DNA of 39,298 nucleotides from Candidatus Electryonea clarkiae (GTDB taxonomy: Bacteria > Electryoneota > Electryoneia > Electryoneales > Electryoneaceae), in assembly GCA_030765455.1 (NCBI GenBank), contig JAVCCM010000162.1, positions 1-39,298 of the forward strand, read 5' to 3'. The position numbers and the translations under genes were made by a program. The notes beneath the pieces are model-generated. The model ran no database searches and was not told the origin of the DNA. It saw nothing but the letters and a program-made list of their open reading frames with translations. Below, piece after piece: positions 1-9,233 of the stretch (position 1 is its first letter; each line of letters begins with the position of its first letter).

Positions 1-195
1 CTTGGTTGAACAAACATTGTATGGAAAACATAATGTTTGACCTTGGAGGCTGGATTTCAAAGAGCTAATCAGAGACAAAACTATTGTAAAGAAAGAAATT
101 CAATGGCAACTCATTTTAGCCAGACTCGTTTAATATGAAATCTAAGCCGATGTTAATAATACACTATTTTTCAGCCAGCAGGCTAATAACGAATC

Positions 196-1014
196 TCACT
201 TATTCTGCAAGATCGTTTCGCCTCGTGTAATTATTATTTCACTGGCGCCTTCACCCAATGTTTCAACTGAATTGCTTGAATCAGGCATTAGCCTGACAGT
301 CAGCCTGACATTATTGTCTTTTCCCTCATCAGGCATCCATATTACACGAAAGCTGTCTGCCAGTTCAACATATCCGTCAGCGTAAACATTTATTTTACAC
401 CATTCATCAGGTATGCTGTTTAAAATGAAGAATCCATTTTCATCACTCTTCGCCCTTAGGTGAAATTCTGAATCCAGCTTGATTGTGAGTGTCATGGAGC
501 TTGTTAAGCCGAATCCGGTGAAATAATCTTCAACCTTCCCGCGTAATTTGTTAAGCCGGGGTTTATCCTGCGGCAAATATTCATAACGATCTGTTTTTAA
601 ATGTTGAATTATGAGAGCGGGATTGGAATTTGGATGCAGGGATGCCATCGATTTACCTTCAGGGATCATCCAAATGGTTAAAACCGATTTCTTAATATCT
701 CTTAATAAAATAGGCCATGAAACAAGAATTCTTTCTTTAAATGGTTCGTATCCCTCAGATGTTGCCGCAACATCTATCCAGCCGCCGGGTAATTTCTCGA
801 CCTTAAATCTACCGTCATACCCAACTTCTATATTATAGACATAACCTTCATATTGTTCTGCCTTGATAAAAACATCTGCTTTGATTCTCTTGTTTGCAAG
901 CGCATCAACGACTATGCCATCGATTGGTCTGACCGGTTTTTTTTGATTAGCTGGTGCGCGAAATTGCAGCGGAAACATGAAAGCAACTAATAATATCGTG
1001 ATTGTATTAAGCAT
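196..1014 (-). CDS. secreted protein with two carboxypeptidase-regulatory-like modules
   Basis: A 272-residue protein beginning with a hydrophobic signal-peptide-like segment (residues 1-20, LLVAFMFPLQ). Two beta-sandwich modules of the CarboxypepD_reg-like type can be read. The first covers about residues 32-97 (DGIVVDALANKRIKADVFI, then GRFKVEKLPGG). The second covers about 157-228 (LRGKVEDYF, then DENGFFILNSIP). Both show the usual 'G-V-D...G-F-x-L/V-x-x-L/I-P' layout. Such modules are extracellular or periplasmic structural or carbohydrate-binding domains in Bacteroidetes-like bacteria; no catalytic domain is visible. The gene lies downstream of a larger protein of the same type on the same strand (1233-2888), 218 bases away, so the two may be related by duplication or co-expressed. 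No C-terminal sorting signal is present. Its biological role is unknown. Confidence 0.7.
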   Translation of the reverse strand: MLNTITILLVAFMFPLQFRAPANQKKPVRPIDGIVVDALANKRIKADVFIKAEQYEGYVYNIEVGYDGRFKVEKLPGGWIDVAATSEGYEPFKERILVSWPILLRDIKKSVLTIWMIPEGKSMASLHPNSNPALIIQHLKTDRYEYLPQDKPRLNKLRGKVEDYFTGFGLTSSMTLTIKLDSEFHLRAKSDENGFFILNSIPDEWCKINVYADGYVELADSFRVIWMPDEGKDNNVRLTVRLMPDSSNSVETLGEGASEIIITRGETILQNK

Positions 1015-1137
1015 ATTCTATCAACATCCTGTTAGATTTATTAGACTGAAATATCATGCTTGTATCGAGAAGTAGATCCTTTTCGTTGAAAAGGATTTCA
1101 TTGCCTGTGTAAACTTCCTTCTGTTACTGTTTAAAAT

Positions 1138-1154
1138 CCCTTTTGACAAAAGGG
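1138..1154 (-). terminator. possible weak terminator hairpin
   Basis: A perfect 7-bp stem (CCCTTTT/AAAAGGG, loop GAC) lies 79 bases beyond the stop of the gene at 1233-2888. Read on the minus strand it is followed by ATTTTAAA, a poor U-tract. A second hairpin (1076-1083 with 1089-1096, ATCCTTTT/AAAAGGAT) sits next to it. These may be terminators or simply members of the dispersed dyad repeats common in this window. Confidence 0.3.
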
Positions 1155-1232
1155 GTCTACTGGTCAACCATCTGATAATGCAAAAATTCGAGTATCATGA
1201 AAAAGGTTCAGAGCAACAGTAAATTACATCTT

Positions 1233-2888
1233 TCATTTATTCATTTTAAGGTGGTGCCAATTCTCTTTTTTCAGGTATGCGCTTAATGGACCGGTCGAAA
1301 CAGTTTTATTCTCTCTTTGATACCCACGTCTATTCAGAATCAGTTTATGTGTTCCTCGCTGCAGATGAAAATGGAAAAAGCCGCTATTGTCTGTTATCAT
1401 ATAGTTTTGCCGATCATTTTCCTCCACGACTTTCACATTTGGGAGTGGCGCTCCACTTTGCCTATCCAATACTATTCCAATTATCCATTCTTCATCGTAA
1501 ATACTCTTTATTCTTTTGTTCGGATGAACAACAACATTGCTGACCTTTTCCAAGTAGAAATCCTGACGAATGGGAATCAAATCTAATCCCGAATTATCTT
1601 CCTGATCAATTGAAATTGTATTATCTGATATTTTATATCCCCCGGTAATAATCGAAATAGTAAATGATTCTGCCGGCAAACCCATAAAAATAAACCTGCC
1701 TTCATGATCAGACCTGGTTAGCAGAGTAAACTTGTTCCCTCTTTGATATCTTTTCGCGATTGGATTCAGGGTTGCTTCCATCGTAGCCATCGGTACCAGT
1801 TCACCGGTCAGGGAATCAATAACCACGCCACGGATGTAAACATAAGGACCAATTTTATTTGTCGAAATTAGAGTAATATTTTGGATTGTTTCCTGGGGAA
1901 TTTTCTCTACAGGTAGCGGGATAGAATATTTTATCTTTTCAATATGATATAAATCCTTGGTAAAAGTTAACCAGCCGGTGTGCGATGCCATGTCTTCAAA
2001 ATAATAACGGCCAAAAACATCTGTAGTAGTAGATAACTTTCCAGGTTTTTGCTTTACTTCAACATTTGATAGTGGAATAGAGTTCTCGTCGGTAACCTTA
2101 CCAGTTACTGTATTGATTTTCAGATTCCGCAAATTTGACTCGGATATTAATTCAAACTGAATCCAGGCGTCCGGATCTATCCATTCGTAAATCGGTTTTG
2201 CCATTACCTTCCGTTTTATGCCTGGATAATATCTGGCAATTGCATTCATGCTATACTCTCCAGGCGGTAATTGTAAAAAAAACGCTCCTTGACTATCAGG
2301 ATATTTAGCCTGGTTAATCCCAAAAATATTTTCAAAGACATGTATAGAGTCGGGTATTTGCAAAGCTGTTGGTATAACCTGTCCATAAGGAAGCTGTTTC
2401 CCTGTTTCTGCTTCCAATGCATGACCGGCAATGAAAAGTGTTTCTTCAGAGATTCTATCAGAAACAATATGCTTCATACCAGGTGCAGGAAATAGGTTAT
2501 TATCAAATATCAATGGATAAAGAGTAGTTTTGTGCAACAATTCCTCAGGAGGAATAACTGCAATTTCACGTTCAAATGGAGCGTAATTCGGATGGATTAT
2601 TACAAGTCTGTATCTACCGGGAGGGATTCCAAAAATGTGATAATCACCCTTTGAGTTAGAAAAAGGTCTTCTTGAGAACCTGATTTCATTCCTTCTATCA
2701 TTCACATGTATCTGAGCATTAATTCTGTATAATTCAATTTTTGCATTGTGAACCGGCTTCTGATTGGAATAATCTGAAATTGTTCCAGTTATATATGCAT
2801 AAGGGAAGGCAATAGCTGTAGAAAATACAAATATACTGACGAAATTACATAGCAGGATAAATAATATGGTATTGGATTTGGAAAACAT
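1233..2888 (-). CDS. secreted multi-domain carboxypeptidase-regulatory-like repeat protein
   Basis: A 551-residue protein with an N-terminal signal peptide (hydrophobic stretch about residues 8-28). Five successive CarboxypepD_reg-like modules can be read: about 31-115 (ITGTISDYSNQKPV), 153-235 (IAGHALEAETGKQLP), 262-322 (VTGKVTDENSIPLSNVEV), 354-432 (IRGVVIDSLTGELVPMA) and 469-535 (IIGIVLDRQSGAPLPNVKV). Each continues with a 'DNSGFFHF/DHEGRFIF/DVFGRYYF' strand and an L-P or I-P turn. The whole polypeptide is thus a string of beta-sandwich domains, probably an exported or cell-surface structural protein. No enzyme domain, TonB plug or T9SS tail is present. It lies between a small protein of the same architecture and the T9SS subtilase; function beyond this is not evident. 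Confidence 0.75.
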   Translation of the reverse strand: MFSKSNTILFILLCNFVSIFVFSTAIAFPYAYITGTISDYSNQKPVHNAKIELYRINAQIHVNDRRNEIRFSRRPFSNSKGDYHIFGIPPGRYRLVIIHPNYAPFEREIAVIPPEELLHKTTLYPLIFDNNLFPAPGMKHIVSDRISEETLFIAGHALEAETGKQLPYGQVIPTALQIPDSIHVFENIFGINQAKYPDSQGAFFLQLPPGEYSMNAIARYYPGIKRKVMAKPIYEWIDPDAWIQFELISESNLRNLKINTVTGKVTDENSIPLSNVEVKQKPGKLSTTTDVFGRYYFEDMASHTGWLTFTKDLYHIEKIKYSIPLPVEKIPQETIQNITLISTNKIGPYVYIRGVVIDSLTGELVPMATMEATLNPIAKRYQRGNKFTLLTRSDHEGRFIFMGLPAESFTISIITGGYKISDNTISIDQEDNSGLDLIPIRQDFYLEKVSNVVVHPNKRIKSIYDEEWIIGIVLDRQSGAPLPNVKVVEENDRQNYMITDNSGFFHFHLQRGTHKLILNRRGYQRENKTVSTGPLSAYLKKENWHHLKMNK

Positions 2889-2985
2889 GGCTTTTCGTTA
2901 TCTAATTCAATTGTTATTATCGCTATATTGTTGAAGGAAAAAGTTAGATCAATACTCCGTGTCATCCCTGAAAATCAAATATCTC

Positions 2986-3030
2986 ATATAAAACAACAGG
3001 CGATGACTTCACAGTCATCGCCTTGTTTTT
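2986..3030 (-). terminator. rho-independent terminator of the S8 protease gene
   Basis: A perfect 9-bp GC-rich stem (GGCGATGAC at 2999-3007 with GTCATCGCC at 3014-3022, 6-base loop) sits 18 bases past the protease stop codon. On the minus strand the hairpin is followed by TGTTGTTTTATAT. The plus strand also carries TTGTTTTT after the stem, so it could work in both directions. Confidence 0.8.
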
Positions 3031-3039
3031 CAAAGTAGG

Positions 3040-5742
3040 CTACTTCACAAATGCCAATTTTCTTACATCCCTGTTTCCGTTAGATTCAAGAACAGCGAAA
3101 TATATTCCAGCGGAAATATTTGAGGCGTTCCAGGTATAGCTGTAAACTCCCCGGTTACGATATCCATCCTCGAGAACTGCAACTTCCCTGCCTGTTATAT
3201 CGAAAATGCGAAGCCTGGTATGTCCGGTATTTGTAATTGATATTTTTAAACTTGCCGATGGATTAAATGGATTGGGGTAAACCGAATCAATTCCGAATTT
3301 TGACGGGATAGATTTACCTTCAGTTGTCTCGGGTGATGAGGCTACATCAAACCATGACAGGATGGAGCTTATTATTTCCTCCCGCGAAGTGGTTCCTCCT
3401 CCACCGGAAACCGCCTCAAAAGCGAATGGGAAATATACATGCTTGCGATTATCACCATCATAAAAAATGCCGCCGGTGCGTTGATTAGTAATATATCGAT
3501 ATGCATCCTGTGCGTTTCCAATGGAAGAGATAACGTCCGGATCAGTATTGTTCCCTGCGCCACCGGCGCCTGCAAGAGCAATACGACTGCCTGAAATTAC
3601 CGGTTCTCCAGCTCCCTCAACTGATTCAAGCCCGATTTCGCCATCTTCATCCACACTTTCAGCATAAAGATAATCGGAATAGAAATCACTGCCTGCGAGT
3701 TGATCATCCAATGTTTGACCGAAGATGAACAGGTTGGAACCATTGTCCATTGCACCCTGTAGCGCGTTTCGTTTAGCATCGCTCAAGGGGTTTTCCAAGC
3801 TGCCTGTCATCCAGAAAATGGCGTCGTAACCCGACAAATAATCGGATGTCAATGTCCCTGCCAATGCATTAACATCATAATGAAGATAATTATAATAATG
3901 ATAATTGAGGTCGCTTATAATGAAGTTTTCCAATTCTTCGCCACCGTCATCATCAACAAGGATAATTTCCGGTGTTCCAAGCATTATTCGTTGACTTACA
4001 CCTATTTCATAATTATTGGGCATTGCGGTCACGTCCAGGTTGATGACGTTGAACTTTCCGTCAAGAGCACCTTCCGGTACAGTGAAACTCATGGGCGAAT
4101 CGTTGTTGTTGGCATTGTCGCCGGCTGCAATATTGCCTTGAGCGCCTAACACAACTGATTCAGTATTCAAACTAACCCCTGGCCGGCTGAACGAAATTAC
4201 TGCCATAACACGTGTCGCATCCTGCCAGCCCTCCTGGTTCGAGACACTTAAGCGCACCTCAATTTCTTCCCCGATATCAGGATGCCCGTTACCGTCCGGA
4301 TCACTCAACGACCATTCGTCAATGGATAATTCTGGATAATAATATCGTGTCACAGCTTTATAAGCGTTAACCTGACCTGTTCCAATTGGTTGATCAGTAT
4401 TTATTTCATCAGTAGTATTACGCATTATCTGAGCGTACTCATAATTAAATCTGCCTGGCAATAGTGTAACCACCAGCGCTCCTACACCAGCTGCTATAGG
4501 ACTTGCCACGCTTGTGCCATCCCATGAGGTGTAAGTATCATTGAACCAGTTTGTATAACATGATGTTCCGGGAGCTGAGATGTCCACCCAATTACCATAA
4601 TTGGAAAAATTGGCGCGTCCACTATTCTGATTTGTTGCTGCTACAGAAATAACATTACTGTAATTAGCGGGATAACTCCTCTGGTCTGTATTATCATTTC
4701 CAGCAGCGGCGAAGAATAATACATTGTGTTCCACTGCATTTTGAATTGCCCGGTCTGAGGGCTGACTGTATTGATATACGCCGAAAGACATATTGAGTAT
4801 TTTAACGCCATTGTCAGCCGCATAAGCCATTGCAGGGATATAAGCGGATGGTAATATTGCTCCAACCCGACCGACCGGTTTATAACCGACACGCAGGCAC
4901 ATTATCTTGCATCCGAATGCGATACTCGCGCCACCGATCCGGTTGTCAGCAACCGCTGCCATTGCAGAGTTAACGCCGGTACCGTGCCCATCAAAATCCA
5001 TCGGGTTGTTGTCACGTGTGCGTCCGTCTTCACCCTCTTCAGCATCATTGACATTATCAACCCAGTCATACCCGATAAAATCGTCAGAAAGACCGTTCTC
5101 GTCATCATCCTCATAATTCCAATCGTTATCAGTACCCGGTACGCCAGGGAAACTGTCGCCGAATGGACGGTGGTCATCGTCAACGTCTTCGCCTGGGTTC
5201 ACCCATATATTGTCAACAAGGTCAGGATGATTCCAGTCGATACCTGAATCAAGAGCACCAACAATAACCGTGTCACTTCCAGATACGACATCCCATGCCC
5301 GCTCGGCATTAATCTCACGGAGCCACCATTGTGAATTGAACGAAGGATCGTTTGGTGTGTAGCAAAAATTGTGGTGAAGATCAACTTCCGCCCAGTTGAT
5401 ACCCTTAAGGCGTGATAATTCCTGTGCAACCAGATCCATGTCCGTTTCCTGAGGAAACATCAGGATGTAATCGTTACGAGTCATGTAACGGTATTCTTCA
5501 TCCTGGGGAATATAGCCGCCAAAAAAATCTTTGATCTGGTAAGCTCCAAATCTCTCCAGAATACGATCAATTTCCTTATCATCTGCCACGACGATTCCGG
5601 TTTCACTGATCTCCAGCTCAACGTCATCGACGAAACTAATCAGCAAAACTCCCGCAGTATAATTGTGAGTCCCGCAGTATCCAAATACTGATGTTGCAAG
5701 GATCATGGCAAAAATAAGTACCGGTGATAAGCTTTTCATCAT
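3040..5742 (-). CDS. subtilisin-like S8 serine protease with type IX secretion C-terminal domain
   Basis: A 900-residue exported protease. Residues 1-22 form a signal peptide and about 25-125 look like a propeptide. The S8 catalytic domain follows with the full triad: Asp165 (ALDSGID), His253 (DGHGTGV) and Ser411 (GTSVASP), plus oxyanion Asn349 (AAAGND). An acidic, probably calcium-binding insert (about 184-245) separates Asp and His. Residues about 595-800 resemble a flavodoxin-like/GATase-like fold (IILVDDDGGEELENF, DAIFWMTGS). The last ~85 residues start SVYPNPFNPSASLKI and form a typical T9SS type A sorting domain (LRIFDITGREV, GIYFAVLES, KLAFVK), so the protein should cross the outer membrane by T9SS and be anchored or released. 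Two tandem ATGs occur; an AGGAG box stands 3 bases before the first and 6 before the second (5739), so the second is also a good start. The gene has its own terminator. Confidence 0.92.
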   Translation of the reverse strand: MMKSLSPVLIFAMILATSVFGYCGTHNYTAGVLLISFVDDVELEISETGIVVADDKEIDRILERFGAYQIKDFFGGYIPQDEEYRYMTRNDYILMFPQETDMDLVAQELSRLKGINWAEVDLHHNFCYTPNDPSFNSQWWLREINAERAWDVVSGSDTVIVGALDSGIDWNHPDLVDNIWVNPGEDVDDDHRPFGDSFPGVPGTDNDWNYEDDDENGLSDDFIGYDWVDNVNDAEEGEDGRTRDNNPMDFDGHGTGVNSAMAAVADNRIGGASIAFGCKIMCLRVGYKPVGRVGAILPSAYIPAMAYAADNGVKILNMSFGVYQYSQPSDRAIQNAVEHNVLFFAAAGNDNTDQRSYPANYSNVISVAATNQNSGRANFSNYGNWVDISAPGTSCYTNWFNDTYTSWDGTSVASPIAAGVGALVVTLLPGRFNYEYAQIMRNTTDEINTDQPIGTGQVNAYKAVTRYYYPELSIDEWSLSDPDGNGHPDIGEEIEVRLSVSNQEGWQDATRVMAVISFSRPGVSLNTESVVLGAQGNIAAGDNANNNDSPMSFTVPEGALDGKFNVINLDVTAMPNNYEIGVSQRIMLGTPEIILVDDDGGEELENFIISDLNYHYYNYLHYDVNALAGTLTSDYLSGYDAIFWMTGSLENPLSDAKRNALQGAMDNGSNLFIFGQTLDDQLAGSDFYSDYLYAESVDEDGEIGLESVEGAGEPVISGSRIALAGAGGAGNNTDPDVISSIGNAQDAYRYITNQRTGGIFYDGDNRKHVYFPFAFEAVSGGGGTTSREEIISSILSWFDVASSPETTEGKSIPSKFGIDSVYPNPFNPSASLKISITNTGHTRLRIFDITGREVAVLEDGYRNRGVYSYTWNASNISAGIYFAVLESNGNRDVRKLAFVK

Positions 5743-5907
5743 ACGCTCCTAGTCCCATGTTACTGAAAACGGCTCCATCCTATCAATATTAATATAATAA
5801 ACTTCTATCAAGAATACGCTGTCAAAAAATATTGAGTAATCATTGACCGTTGAAAAGACCAAATTGCCTCAAAGCAGACTGAGCAACATTTAAAACTTCA
5901 AACCCAC

Positions 5908-7161
5908 TCAATAATCCCATCCACAACGTGTAGCTATCAATTCAGCGGGATGCAGGACCTTAATATGATTAATCCCTTGAGTAGCAAATTCCGACTTGAA
6001 TTGCATAATACATCCGGGGCTTGGTACAATTACAACTGGCACACCGACTGACTTGATATCTTCAATCTTTTTTGCTGTCCAATCGCGAGAATCTTCCGGG
6101 TAAAGCAGGGAAAAAGATCCGCCAAAACCACAGCATAAACCACTGTCCTCCATATCTACGATAGTCACTCCCGGCAGTAATTCAATCAATTTACGCACAT
6201 TATTATGTTTGCCTGAAGTATTTATTGTATGGCATGAATGGTGTAATGTCACCTCAATTGGTAACTCTTGTTTATTAATGAAATCCGGTTGCGTATTCTC
6301 AAGAATGAAAGTAGAAAAATCTATGGTCTTCCTGGATATTTCATTTGCGAGCGATGCAGTATTAACATCATCAGAGACTAAGCCTGGAATTTCATGCTGA
6401 AAAGCACCACCACAAGTGGCGTCCGGTGACAGCAGGAAGTCTATCCCAGGATCCGAAAAAAGTTCAAGATTTTGTTTTGCCAAATATCGGGCAGTGTCGA
6501 AATCGCCGTTATTAAATGCCGGTGCTCCGCAACAAACCTGTTCGCGCGGGATAACGATCCTTACTCCAAGATTCTTCAATACCTCAATACAAGCCAGTGC
6601 CGATTCTGGATTTACATAATTAGATATACATCCAAGAAACAAACCGACAGTCAGCTCATATCCTTCTTCCGGGATTATCTCTTCTGGAAGATCAGTCAGG
6701 AGCGGTTTGTTCTGTAATTCCGGAACCTTATAGCCACCTGACAGATTATTGACAATCTTCTTACCTAAAGTTTTTTGAGCGAGAGCTCCAAGACGAACCA
6801 GGGTATCCAACTTTTTTGGTTTTCTCAGGTAGCTGAATATCCGGCTCTTGTTTGAGTCTGTACCATTTGCATCTGCTAATGTTTTCCTGGCGGTGATGAA
6901 AAGAAGGTCGGTTTTTACTCCGGCAGGACAAGCAGTCTGACAGGCATAACAGAGAGTACAGTAATCAAATGCATCCGGACTGATTTCTGCAGGTGAAATG
7001 TCACCATCAATTAGACGCCTGAGCAGGATGATCCTGCCCCTCGGAGACATCAATTCTCTTTCTGATAATCGATAAGAAGGACATACCGGCTGACAAATTC
7101 CGCAGGTAACACATTTGTTTAAGTCGTCGCGAAATTTTTCAAGTTCGGTATTCTTTATCAT
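5908..7161 (-). CDS. GlcF-like (Fe-S)-binding oxidoreductase subunit
   Basis: A 417-residue protein with two N-terminal 4Fe-4S motifs (Cys17-Cys20-Cys23...Cys27 and Cys68-Cys71-Cys74...Cys78) and two CCG domains. The first CCG domain has Cys178, Cys210-Cys211-Gly and Cys250; the second has Cys310, Cys343-Cys344-Gly and a later Cys in SPGC. This is the layout of glycolate oxidase iron-sulfur subunit GlcF and relatives (lactate or glycerol-3-phosphate dehydrogenase C subunits). These pass electrons from an FAD-linked 2-hydroxyacid dehydrogenase to quinone or to a heterodisulfide-type partner. No FAD subunit (GlcD/GlcE) lies next to it in the window, so the substrate cannot be read from context. 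The stop is 37 bases before the HDOD gene's end region upstream, suggesting transcription after it in the same direction. Confidence 0.85.
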   Translation of the reverse strand: MIKNTELEKFRDDLNKCVTCGICQPVCPSYRLSERELMSPRGRIILLRRLIDGDISPAEISPDAFDYCTLCYACQTACPAGVKTDLLFITARKTLADANGTDSNKSRIFSYLRKPKKLDTLVRLGALAQKTLGKKIVNNLSGGYKVPELQNKPLLTDLPEEIIPEEGYELTVGLFLGCISNYVNPESALACIEVLKNLGVRIVIPREQVCCGAPAFNNGDFDTARYLAKQNLELFSDPGIDFLLSPDATCGGAFQHEIPGLVSDDVNTASLANEISRKTIDFSTFILENTQPDFINKQELPIEVTLHHSCHTINTSGKHNNVRKLIELLPGVTIVDMEDSGLCCGFGGSFSLLYPEDSRDWTAKKIEDIKSVGVPVVIVPSPGCIMQFKSEFATQGINHIKVLHPAELIATRCGWDY

Positions 7162-7198
7162 AATTGCCTGGGACCGGTAACATTACAATCTGAACTCA

Positions 7199-8977
7199 TT
7201 ACATAACACTCTGAATATGACGCATGAATTTTTGGGCTTTGTCCACTTCCCAATTGAATTCATCAATAAGTTGGCCAACATCAACTTGAAGAGAAGGAAA
7301 ACTTGATGCTAGTATCTTCCAGGCAGGGTGGTTTTGCATTGCTTCGGTGGTTATTCCAGTGATACCGCCATCCGGTTTAAGCTGACAAATCGAGTTAGCA
7401 AGGTGAATTACTGCTACTTCAATTCTGCTGGCTTTTGCCTTCCATACTTCATGGTGCCAGCGAACTGCATCGGTGAAAAGAGGAGACAACTTCCAGGTTT
7501 GAGCAAGAAAAGCGCCAACTCGAGCATGATTGGTCCCGTTCATCTCGAGTTCAGCTCGCCAGAATGGGTAGCCATTTGCCAGGGCATAATCTTCACATTT
7601 CTTAATTTCATGGGGAAAGTGATAAGCAAGATATGGTTTTCCAATGTCATGCAGTATGCCGCAATAATACAATTCCTCAGATAACGCGGAATTAAATTTG
7701 CTGATGATAGTCTTAGAACACATCGCAACTGAAACGCTATGCTGCCAGAAACGTCCATAATCAAAATCACCACCAAATAGTAACTTTGGATATATATTCA
7801 AGACTGCGATATTTCCAGATAACTGGCAGATTTCTTCGTAACCAAGAACCACCAGCGCCATACGAAAGGTTTTAACTTCATTTCCTAAATCGTAATGGTC
7901 AGAATTCGCAAGCTGAATGATCTTTGCAGACATCGCCTGATCAGGAACCAGTATTCTGTATAACGAATCGATGTCACGTTCTTCGGAGTTAGAAGCTGCC
8001 AGAATCTTCAGGAAAATGTCCTGCAACGAAGGAAGCTTAGCGACCTGGTTTAGTTGATCCTCAAGTGCTTTCCATCGTTTCTGTCCACCTGGCATTTGTT
8101 GAGGAGGTTTGGGAGGCGGAAGGGGCATTATAGGCTGTAAACCTGGCGCCGGTACTACTTCAGAGGATCCAACAAGTTGCTCCGCAACAGGTAGCTTATC
8201 AAGACTTACGAATCCTTCTTCTTCTATCTCCTCGCCGGCTTCATCAATTATTACTTCCCCGAATTCATCCACCTTTTCTTCTAACGGCATATTGGGGTCT
8301 TCAGGAAGGTCCTCATCGAAATCAATGGTTATGGTATCTTCGTCATCCTCTTCTTCCGGATCAAAAGCCCCGAAATCGATTTCATCGTCCCCTCCACTTG
8401 AACCGGCGTCAAATTCTCCAAATTTTGTCTCAGCCTCACTGTCAGCTTTTCCGGCATCAAAGTCACCAAAGTCGTCCTCTATTATACCTGTCTTCCCGGC
8501 ATCAAAATCGCCAAATTCATTCTCCTTGTCAGCAGTGTCGCCCGGATCAAAATCGCCGAATTCTCCCGCTTTTGCCTTTTTTTCGTCGCCTGGGTCAAAG
8601 TCTCCAAAACTATGATCTTTCCCTTTGCCTTCCTCCTTCTTGCCAAAACTGACTAATTTTGCTGCAGTAGGAACAGCGATATTTAATTCATCCTGGGCAA
8701 GTGTCAGAAAAAGGCTCCGAATGGGAGGACCTGATTTTTTCCATATCTGCAACAGCAGCTCAAGATGGTTATTAATAGCATTTTGTTTAGTAATAATACC
8801 AGCGGAAAAAGCAGCTTCCTCGAGTGAGTCAAATTCTCCCTGTCTAAGTTTTTCAGCTATCTCGGGATAGTCGCGCAGTATCAAGCGAGTCAAGTACTCC
8901 GTTACAGTCTCCATTTTCTGGGTGGACTCTAACTCGCTAAATTCTTTTTTGGATATTATTTCCGGATCATAATTCAT
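7199..8977 (-). CDS. HDOD-domain signalling protein with acidic FGDFD repeats
   Basis: The start at 8977 (MNYDPEIISKKEF) is preferred over the longer frame from 9025, whose first 16 residues are hydrophobic and unlike a domain; this gives 592 residues. Numbered from 9025, residues about 18-130 are a helical N-terminal region. Residues 140-225 hold six spaced copies of F-G-[D/E/A]-F-D-[P/A]-[G/E] every 15-16 residues in a strongly acidic linker. Residues 226-300 are acidic and Pro-rich. An HDOD domain spans about 325-540 (LPSLQDIFLKIL, AKIIQLANSDHYDL, FWQHSV), retaining a HDIGK motif. HDOD proteins are non-catalytic HD relatives in bacterial signalling, often tied to c-di-GMP or two-component output. 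A second HDOD gene lies at 15575-16459. It is divergent from rplU. Confidence 0.85.
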   Translation of the reverse strand: MNYDPEIISKKEFSELESTQKMETVTEYLTRLILRDYPEIAEKLRQGEFDSLEEAAFSAGIITKQNAINNHLELLLQIWKKSGPPIRSLFLTLAQDELNIAVPTAAKLVSFGKKEEGKGKDHSFGDFDPGDEKKAKAGEFGDFDPGDTADKENEFGDFDAGKTGIIEDDFGDFDAGKADSEAETKFGEFDAGSSGGDDEIDFGAFDPEEEDDEDTITIDFDEDLPEDPNMPLEEKVDEFGEVIIDEAGEEIEEEGFVSLDKLPVAEQLVGSSEVVPAPGLQPIMPLPPPKPPQQMPGGQKRWKALEDQLNQVAKLPSLQDIFLKILAASNSEERDIDSLYRILVPDQAMSAKIIQLANSDHYDLGNEVKTFRMALVVLGYEEICQLSGNIAVLNIYPKLLFGGDFDYGRFWQHSVSVAMCSKTIISKFNSALSEELYYCGILHDIGKPYLAYHFPHEIKKCEDYALANGYPFWRAELEMNGTNHARVGAFLAQTWKLSPLFTDAVRWHHEVWKAKASRIEVAVIHLANSICQLKPDGGITGITTEAMQNHPAWKILASSFPSLQVDVGQLIDEFNWEVDKAQKFMRHIQSVM

Positions 8978-9170
8978 AAAAAGGAATCCCATGACACATC
9001 GAAACACGGAGAACGAAAAGATCAATCTCTGTCTGTAATAAAGTTACATGAAGAGAAATCGAAATTCAATTAACTCACCATAAAGATATAAAGAAAGTAA
9101 TTGCTTTTTGGAGCTGATATTTCTATAATCATAACGAACTCTTTTCTCGGAGAGGCTGTCAAAAACCGTG

Positions 9171-9200
9171 TTGATGTTTTCGGCAAGTGTCGGTTATATT
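9171..9200 (+). promoter_or_regulatory. candidate sigma-70 type promoter of rplU-rpmA-mdh
   Basis: TTGATG (9171-9176) and TATATT (9195-9200) are separated by 18 bases and lie 33 bases before the rplU GTG codon. Match to the consensus is 4/6 and 5/6. Start-site mapping has not been seen; this is pattern only. Confidence 0.4.
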
Positions 9201-9233
9201 CCGGTTTGTTTTATTTAAGTTTCGGAGTACAAA

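Noticed and set aside
8109..8615. 168-codon Ser-rich open frame opposite the HDOD gene
   Set aside because: It is the antisense reading of the acidic FGDFD repeat region; its low-complexity Ser/Pro composition results from that, and it lacks a ribosome-binding site.
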